This document shows positions 59,101-64,000 of a stretch of 64,000 nucleotides of DNA, piece by piece. The first letter of the stretch is position 1, and each line of letters starts with the position of its first letter. The stretch spans positions 62,001-126,000 of the forward strand of contig JBDHWG010000010.1 of NCBI GenBank assembly GCA_039810085.1, written 5' to 3'. The translations under genes and the position numbers were made by a program. The notes under the pieces were generated by a model that was given only the letters and a program-made list of their open reading frames with translations, did not search any database and had not been told where the DNA came from. This DNA is from JBDHWG01 sp039810085. Lineage in GTDB: Bacteria; Chloroflexota; Anaerolineae; Epilineales; JAHCIE01.

Positions 59101-59806
59101 GGAGCCAGGCGCGGCGCTGCTCCTCGGTCAGCACGTCATTCGGAAGCGGCGGCCAGGGCGCGTCCGGGACCGTCGCGCTCAGGCCAGACACGACGGCGAA
59201 GCGCTCGCCGGTCTGCTCATCGACGCGCCACTGGGCAACCTGGAGAATGTCGCCCAGCGACGCAGCGACGGGCGCGTCGACGACAACATCACCCCGCTCA
59301 GCGACGTGCTCCGCCGCTGCCACGCGATCGAGGGTCTGTCCGACCATGGCATCCTGGAGGCCGTACTCCGGGTCGCCGACGACGAAGCGGCGCACCGGCC
59401 CTACGGCACTGGCAACTTTTACGCCGAGGGAGATGACGCGCCCGGAAGTGGTGCGCACTTCGGCGAACTGGCCCATCGCCGCCTGCATCGCCAAGCCGCA
59501 TGCCACAGCCCGTCGGCCGTCGTCACCGTCGAGCCAGCACATGATGGCGTCACCGCTGAACGTCAGAACACTTCCCCGGTAGCGGTGAAGCTCGCCGATG
59601 AGGGCGTCGTACACCGCGTTCAAGTGAACCGACAACTCTTCAGCGCCCCGCTTCGGGCCAAGCTCCAGGACGAGCGCTTCGGTCAACGGGGTGAAGCCGG
59701 AGATGTCGGCGAATAGAGCTGCGCCCTGGGTGCGCTGGGGCAGCTCCACGCCCTCTTGCAGGGCGTGGAGCCGATCCATGGGAATGTAGGCGGCTGGTGT
59801 TTCCAT
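56120..59806 (-). CDS. Tandem adenylate cyclase - AAA NTPase - TPR protein
   Basis: 1228 residues. Class III cyclase domain 1 (about 25-200) with metal Asp motifs ALFADISGFTPLTEAL and TFSGDAIMCWL; domain 2 (about 260-430) with TFGDKGSYLYAAFGAP, GVLGDAANLAARLM but RFTG in place of the first metal Asp, so a C2-like partner. NTPase with Walker A AAEAGMGKSRLAAEVI and Walker B LLIVLEDCHWLD (about 475-760); about seven TPR repeats (950-1190). The order C1-C2-NTPase-TPR is that of animal soluble adenylyl cyclase. Likely makes cAMP in response to a signal sensed by the NTPase/TPR part. Starts 2 nt after the protease gene stop. Confidence 0.9.
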   Translation of the reverse strand: METPAAYIPMDRLHALQEGVELPQRTQGAALFADISGFTPLTEALVLELGPKRGAEELSVHLNAVYDALIGELHRYRGSVLTFSGDAIMCWLDGDDGRRAVACGLAMQAAMGQFAEVRTTSGRVISLGVKVASAVGPVRRFVVGDPEYGLQDAMVGQTLDRVAAAEHVAERGDVVVDAPVAASLGDILQVAQWRVDEQTGERFAVVSGLSATVPDAPWPPLPNDVLTEEQRRAWLLPAVYDRIHAGKGEFLAELRPAVALFLRFTGIRYDHDEHAPQKLDRFIREAQRIAARYGGNLLQLTFGDKGSYLYAAFGAPVAHEDDPTRACSVAIDLHELALRHDDIDPVQIGITQGRMRTGAYGAASRRTYGVLGDAANLAARLMAAARPGQTIVSEISRSATGDAFTWQSLGDIRVKGKSEPIPVLRLLGIKAQRTMRLQEPRYRLPMVGRQAELALIAARIESVTRGRGQIVGIAAEAGMGKSRLAAEVIRLAQGRGLAGLGGECQSYGVNTPYLVWHNVWRGFFDVDPAAPVERQIRRLDGQLRRMGPSFASRLPLLGPALNLPIPDNDLTASLDARVRKSALEALLVDCLRVRAMRTPLLIVLEDCHWLDALSYDLIGVIGRAMADMPVLMLLLYRPPDRERTQAPPVDRLPHFTELALTNFTLAESERLIDLKLREFFGEDMELSGNFVALVTERAAGNPFYIEEIVNYLRDVGIDPRDTERLQHLDLPTSIYSLILSRIDQLDQQQQIAIRVASVIGRLFPAAMLWGVYPELGDASLVQQALDLLSELELTPLDQPAPEMTYLFKHVVTQQVAYETLPYATRATLHEQVGQYIESNYADSLDRRLDLLAFHYDHSRNDSKRRQYLGRAGEAAQASYANAAAIDYFERLLPLLDGAERGAIALKLGLTLDTVGQYAEADIRLAEALALAQESGDRGLEAHCEIARGDLWRKQSRYDEAQAAFARAEAISREGDDPIGVANALICTGNLFYFHGQFADAERLFVESLAIRREINDLPKIANALNNLGIVRADQDDFEQATSYFAEALTIRRSVGDKWGIPHSLNNLGQLALLRQDYAQGRAYLEEALALQREIGVKNSIAHTSLNLGNVLRALGDYATARASYRDSLVTYRELGDRRMIAYLLEDIGGLLALAGETERPLRLAGAASVVRETLNTPLSPADQRRLDEALASARQALGEAGAAAAWDAGRALSLDDAMTEALAVSAFS

Positions 59807-59808
59807 CG

Positions 59809-62800
59809 CTAGTTGATCCGGTAGAAGAAGGGGATGACCTGGCCGATGTCAACGGTCACGAACATGGTGTAGCATCCTTTTGTCGACGGCATCTGCCAGT
59901 TGAAGAGCCAGGCTTGCTGATAGGCGTCGTACTTCGGATTCGTGTTGCTGAAGCCGCCCGCCGTTGTCGCGCCGGTCGGGTCGGTTGTGGGCGTCGTGCA
60001 GGATGTGCTCTTGAAGGTGACCGACTTGATGGTCGATGCCGCTGTCACCGACTGGCTGGATGAATTGGTCAGCTTCCACTTCAACGTCGTATACCACGGT
60101 CCCAGGCCCGTCGGGTAGACGTTGTTGATGCTGGGCGGGCCGGCGGTTGGCGAGACGTAGGTGACGGTGTAGCCGCCGACGACGTAGTTTACGCGCGTTG
60201 AGGACGTATTGCCGGCGTTGTCCTTAGCATTGACGGTGAACGACTTGGGGCCGACGGAGCTTGTGTCGATGTTAGCGCCGTTGGCGACCAAGCCGGTACA
60301 GCCGTTGGAGGGAACGCCGGAGCCAGTGTCGGTACACGTGTAGTTGGCTTTGACAGTCTGACCTAGAGTGTAGGTGGCGTTGTTGGCGGGTGTCGTCACG
60401 TTGATGGATGGGCCCGTCTTGTCGATCTTGACCGTCGTGGTGTTGCTTGGCGCGTTGGACGCGCCGGTGTAGCCGCCCGCTGTAGCGACACACGTGAGCG
60501 TGTGCGTGCCTTCAGTGCTAAGAGACAGGGTACGTGTCCCACCGGAGCCACTTGCCGTGATGGGCGTCGGGGTCCCGCCGTTGAGGCTGTCGGTGCAACT
60601 CAGCGCAGTCATTGTCGCGCCGCTGCCCGTGCCGTCCGTCGCCGTGACGTTAACCACGATGGGGTACGTGTTCGCCGCGTTGAACCACCCATTCTGGCCG
60701 GCGCTGGGGCCTGTGAAGTTCAGGGTGACGGTGGGCAGGACGACGTTGATCACGCCGTTGGCGGTCGATGGTTGATAGTCAGCGTCGTTGAGGGTCAGGC
60801 CCGGTATGGGGCTGCCGCCGCCAAAGTAGGCCGCGACGGCATAGGCGCCGGGCGCCAGCGCGGCCGGCCCGAGGTTCAGCGTCGCTCGGCCCTGACTGTC
60901 GGTGATGACGGTCTTGGCGTACTTGACGGTATTGCCCGAATCAGTCACGACGAACAGAACACTCCGCTGGCGGATCACCCCGCTACTGCCGTTGGTCAGC
61001 GTGGCGACGACGGCGGCGTTGCCGCCCGGCCCAAGCGTCACCGGGCTAGAACCAATGCTCAGCGCCGACGGGTGCTTGGTCAGTGTAAACGGGCTTGTGA
61101 CATCCGTGGGGGCGTAGCCGGCCGCGCCGGGGAAGGCCGCCTGGAGGTTGTACGCGCCCGGCGTGTCCGTTGGGAAGAAGGTAGCCGTCGTGTTGCCGTT
61201 GCTGTCAGTGGTCGTCAATAGCGTTTGCCCCCCCAGAGTGAGGCTGACGGGCTGGTTGGTCAGGGGCGGGCCGTTGAGAAGCGTGAGCCGCGCCGTCACC
61301 GTCAGCAGTTCGCCAAATGGGCCGGAAGACGGCGGGCTGCTGAAGCTGAGCGACGTAGGCTGGCCTGGCGGCGCAAGAGGCAACAGAGCGGTGTCGATAT
61401 CGAGCTGATAGTAGGCCCCATAGTTGGTAGCTGTGCTCACAAGACCGTTCGAGCCGACGGCCTGCACGAAGAAGCGCACGCTTGCCGACGGCACATTCCC
61501 CGGCAGCGGCAGCGACCCTGTCCACTGTTCCGGATTGTCGCTATTGCGCGTGAGGTCGAGGGATTGCCACTTGCCGTACCAGTCGCCCTGCAATGCCGTG
61601 TAGGTGATGACCACCGCCTGCGTGCTGTTCACCGAGTCGTTGCCGGTGACGGTGATCGTAAAGTTGGCCGTCCCGTTGCTGCTGGTTCCCAGCACGCGCT
61701 TGATGGGGGGCGCGACGGACAATCCGGTAGTGCCGAGCGCGTTGCTGTAGAACAGGCGGAAGCTCATCGAGTCGTAGTGACGCATGGCGCCCGACGTTGA
61801 GCTCGAATTGTTCGACTGGTACTGCGCCGGCATGACCATGAGCCGCGTGATGCCGTTGGGGTCGGTCAGGCTATCGAAGTAGTTGACTACCCACGTCTGG
61901 ATCGGGTAGAAGAAGTTAGAGATGAACTGTGGATGGCTGCTAAGGGTGTCCGACGCGACGACGCTCGTGTAGGGGTAGGCATTAAGATCGTCCTGGTACG
62001 TGCCCCCACGGAAGACGACGCCACGCAAGACGCCGGCGGCGTTGGTCACATTGTAGATGTCCAACGGCAGGAGCGGCTGACCGGGCTGTGAAGTCGTGCC
62101 ATCGTTGCCCTTGTAGTAGATGGCGTTGACAGTATTCGGGCCAGCGCCGAGGGTGAGCGTGCGCTGTTGCAGGGTCGGCGACGTCGGCAGCGTCACGTCG
62201 GCGTAGCTCAACGACACCGGGTTACTCTGCGTGCCCGCCGTGACCTGCGTCGTGGCCGTCACAATGGGCGGCAGGGTCGGCGGCGGAATGCGATTCGGAA
62301 GGTTGACACTCAGCATTGGCAGGCCGTAAAGCGTTGGAACGAGGACCGTCTTCTCGAAGATGCCGTCGTTGAGGTCGAACGCCGCGTTCGCCATGTAGTC
62401 TTGCTTGGCCTGAACGAGCGCCTTGCCGACCGACACCGGCCCGCTGCCGTAGCGCAGTTGGCGCGTGAAGTTCAGGTAGAGGCGCTCAGAGTACTCGATG
62501 CCATCGCCGTCGCCGTACTGGTAGCCGGTGCCAGCGATGAGCAGCGCGCCCTTCTTGGCGAAGGCCTGGGACCACGACGGCTGTTCAGTGACGTTGGGAA
62601 TCGCGTCTTGCTGCACGATGTCATAGCCGGAGTGGCAGCCGCTGCTGTAGACGATGGCGTTGCGCATGTCCAGGGGCGCGGCGACGACCTCGCTGGCGGC
62701 GACGGCCTGTGTTGCGTCGAAGCTGGCAGGCAAGGCATAGTTGGCATTGAAGTGCCCCGCCATGAAGATCAAGTCGTGGCGGCTGCCGAGGAGCTTCTGG

Positions 62801-64000
62801 CGCAGGTCATTGCCCGTCCAGGCGGGCGGCTCGCGCAGCACATCGACGGTTGCCCCCGCCGCCATACCCTGGGTCAGCTCCTGCTGCACCAGGTCCGCAC
62901 CGTCGGTCAGGTAGCTGTAGCTCGTGACCAGCGCCGAGGTGGGCGTTGGAACGACGCCGCTCGTCGCGCCATGCGGGTTGGTCGTGTTATCGACAGGGTC
63001 AAGGTAGGCGCGCAGAACTTTGTTGGCGTCGTCGGCCGTGCCGACCAGGCGGCCGACGGCCAGGTCGGGCAGCGGCATGGGTGCGCCGCGCCACTCGATG
63101 TCGGTCTTGGAGCCATACTGCTCCTGGCTGAGCAGGTAGTTCAGGCGCAGGCTGGCCTGGGACGGCGTGTTATCCGCCATGGGTACGACGTAGTCCGACT
63201 CCGACGACAGGGAGGCGCGGTCCGGTGTGCGGAAGAAGGGGATGATCCCGTCATCGCCGACGAGGACAACGTACTCCAGCGCGTTGCCGTTGCGCGAGCG
63301 CGTGACAATGTCCTTGATGCTAGAGGCCACGAGGTTCGTAGCAAATGGGCAGGCTTTATTGCCGGCAGCAATCTGCCGGGCCTGCTGGACGCGTGCGTCC
63401 GCCCCGATGTCGACGACGACGCCGTTGACCTCGGTTCGCGCCTTTAGAGTATTCAAGTTGGCCTGCAAGGCGGTCGTGTCGCCACCCATGCTGGCGATGT
63501 GGGTGATGTCCGCCAGGATAATGGTCTTGTAGTTGTTGGCGTCGGCCTTCAGGGTGCTCGTCGGCAGCGTCGATGGGTTGACATTGGCGCAGGCCCCGCT
63601 CAGGACGGTCACCTTGAGGTTGAACGCTTTGAGCGGGTCGAAAGAACCGTTGTCGCCGACGACGGCGATGTAGTAGTCGCCCATGTTGTTCCAGGTGTTG
63701 ACGACGATGTGCTCATCCGTCGTGCCGGGCGACGCAGCGGCGGCGATGATGCTCTGCCGTTGAGCCGTTGTGAACGCCGCCGGGTTGGCGACTTCGAACG
63801 GGTTGGCGACCTCGAACGGGTTGGCGACCTCGAATGGGTTAGCGACCTCGAATGGGTTAGCGACCTCGAACGGGTTGGCAACGGCATCGAACCGGTTGAA
63901 GAGCGATGCGTTGACCACGGAGAACGGGTTAGCGACCTCGAACGGGTTGGCGACCTCGAACGGGTTGGCGACTTCGAATGGGTTAGCGACCTCGAACGGG
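59809..64000 (-). CDS. Giant C25 caspase-like peptidase with Ig-like repeats (5' end outside window)
   Basis: At least 1397 residues; the frame stays open to the window edge. Order: NPFEVA repeats (from the edge to about 63775, broken once by SVVNASLFNRFDAV), gingipain-type C25 domain with catalytic His in FMAGHFNANY and Cys in YSSGCHSGYD, a beta domain, then several Ig-like/Big domains, two cysteine-paired (YTCTDTGSGVPSNGC), and a C-terminal GCYTMFVTVDIGQ segment. Predicted extracytoplasmic protease; the signal peptide would lie beyond the window. An in-frame GTG at 63918 is not the start because the same repeat continues upstream. The cyclase gene follows 2 nt after its TAG. Confidence 0.85.
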   Translation of the reverse strand, partial: PFEVANPFEVANPFEVANPFEVANPFSVVNASLFNRFDAVANPFEVANPFEVANPFEVANPFEVANPFEVANPAAFTTAQRQSIIAAAASPGTTDEHIVVNTWNNMGDYYIAVVGDNGSFDPLKAFNLKVTVLSGACANVNPSTLPTSTLKADANNYKTIILADITHIASMGGDTTALQANLNTLKARTEVNGVVVDIGADARVQQARQIAAGNKACPFATNLVASSIKDIVTRSRNGNALEYVVLVGDDGIIPFFRTPDRASLSSESDYVVPMADNTPSQASLRLNYLLSQEQYGSKTDIEWRGAPMPLPDLAVGRLVGTADDANKVLRAYLDPVDNTTNPHGATSGVVPTPTSALVTSYSYLTDGADLVQQELTQGMAAGATVDVLREPPAWTGNDLRQKLLGSRHDLIFMAGHFNANYALPASFDATQAVAASEVVAAPLDMRNAIVYSSGCHSGYDIVQQDAIPNVTEQPSWSQAFAKKGALLIAGTGYQYGDGDGIEYSERLYLNFTRQLRYGSGPVSVGKALVQAKQDYMANAAFDLNDGIFEKTVLVPTLYGLPMLSVNLPNRIPPPTLPPIVTATTQVTAGTQSNPVSLSYADVTLPTSPTLQQRTLTLGAGPNTVNAIYYKGNDGTTSQPGQPLLPLDIYNVTNAAGVLRGVVFRGGTYQDDLNAYPYTSVVASDTLSSHPQFISNFFYPIQTWVVNYFDSLTDPNGITRLMVMPAQYQSNNSSSTSGAMRHYDSMSFRLFYSNALGTTGLSVAPPIKRVLGTSSNGTANFTITVTGNDSVNSTQAVVITYTALQGDWYGKWQSLDLTRNSDNPEQWTGSLPLPGNVPSASVRFFVQAVGSNGLVSTATNYGAYYQLDIDTALLPLAPPGQPTSLSFSSPPSSGPFGELLTVTARLTLLNGPPLTNQPVSLTLGGQTLLTTTDSNGNTTATFFPTDTPGAYNLQAAFPGAAGYAPTDVTSPFTLTKHPSALSIGSSPVTLGPGGNAAVVATLTNGSSGVIRQRSVLFVVTDSGNTVKYAKTVITDSQGRATLNLGPAALAPGAYAVAAYFGGGSPIPGLTLNDADYQPSTANGVINVVLPTVTLNFTGPSAGQNGWFNAANTYPIVVNVTATDGTGSGATMTALSCTDSLNGGTPTPITASGSGGTRTLSLSTEGTHTLTCVATAGGYTGASNAPSNTTTVKIDKTGPSINVTTPANNATYTLGQTVKANYTCTDTGSGVPSNGCTGLVANGANIDTSSVGPKSFTVNAKDNAGNTSSTRVNYVVGGYTVTYVSPTAGPPSINNVYPTGLGPWYTTLKWKLTNSSSQSVTAASTIKSVTFKSTSCTTPTTDPTGATTAGGFSNTNPKYDAYQQAWLFNWQMPSTKGCYTMFVTVDIGQVIPFFYRIN
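63775..64000. repeat. 18-bp tandem repeat encoding NPFEVA
   Basis: Units of AACGGGTTGGCGACCTCG with synonymous changes (AAC/AAT, GTT/TTA), about ten copies in the window, running off the right edge. One block (63867-63932) interrupts it. Variation is mostly at synonymous positions, so the peptide repeat appears maintained. Confidence 0.85.

Noticed and set aside
62167..63447. 426-codon frame opposite the C25 peptidase
   Set aside because: Shadow frame; catalytic motifs lie on the other strand.
63855..63918. GTG at 63918 as start of the C25 peptidase
   Set aside because: The NPFEVA repeat continues in the same frame upstream to the window edge, so the gene begins outside the window.

Overview
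This is a GC-rich (roughly 60-65% by eye) bacterial chromosome segment. It most likely comes from a free-living, heterotrophic member of the Chloroflexota. That is an inference from gene style: secreted proteins with Pro/Thr linkers and a C-terminal FLPLL-type motif, CUT1 sugar ABC transporters, glycoside hydrolases, a two-domain GNAT family, and many dispersed palindromic intergenic repeats. No rRNA or marker gene fixes the taxonomy. Promoters are easy to see: most are TTGNNN-16/17-TATACT, and several overlap inverted-repeat operators.

Layout. 1-3 kb: histidine utilisation (end of hutU, hutI, hutH). 3-8.6 kb: a Gfo/Idh/MocA oxidoreductase convergent with a sugar ABC transporter (binding protein, two permeases), then a DMT exporter. 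9-15 kb: GH78 alpha-L-rhamnosidase, zwf and an unusual M28 peptidase homologue. 15-20 kb: a two-component system flanked by secreted or membrane proteins; both target-gene promoters carry the same 19-bp box. 20-27 kb: spermidine-synthase-like membrane protein, Lit-like DUF1461 protein, GIY-YIG protein, a 121-bp tandem palindrome array, a GT39-like membrane glycosyltransferase with a repeat inserted in frame, and a GH127 arabinofuranosidase. 27-33 kb: extradiol dioxygenase, flavin reductase and two MFS transporters, then an autoregulated-looking ROK regulator. 33-36 kb: murI, a class I amidotransferase, and an arsenic operon (arsR, a 33-codon remnant of an arsN2-like acetyltransferase, arsM). 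36-41 kb: a beta-helix surface protein, mazG, the tmRNA gene and a DUF2270-DUF2179 membrane protein. 41-45 kb: an OpuC/OsmU-type osmoprotectant ABC transporter. 45-50 kb (minus strand): two paralogous double-GNAT acetyltransferases and an ABC exporter behind a leader-peptide attenuator. 50-56 kb: queA, secG, an oligopeptide-binding protein and a GH2 enzyme. 56-64 kb: a cyclase/NTPase/TPR protein resembling animal soluble adenylyl cyclase, placed 2 nt behind a giant caspase-like C25 protease gene that runs off the window through an NPFEVA hexapeptide repeat.

How the parts fit. GH78, GH127, GH2, the CUT1 importer, the MocA-type oxidoreductase and the ROK regulator suggest scavenging of plant-derived sugars. 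hut, OppA and the peptidase suggest amino-acid use. The most interesting candidate system is the minus-strand unit at 45.4-49.8 kb. A consensus promoter drives a 34-codon leader peptide with an early Arg-Ile-Arg motif. Three mutually exclusive RNA hairpins follow (12-bp 1:2, 10-bp 2:3, and a 3:4 terminator with five U). Downstream are an ABC exporter, a 25-codon coupling ORF and two acetyltransferases. It looks like a ribosome-controlled drug or stress response operon.
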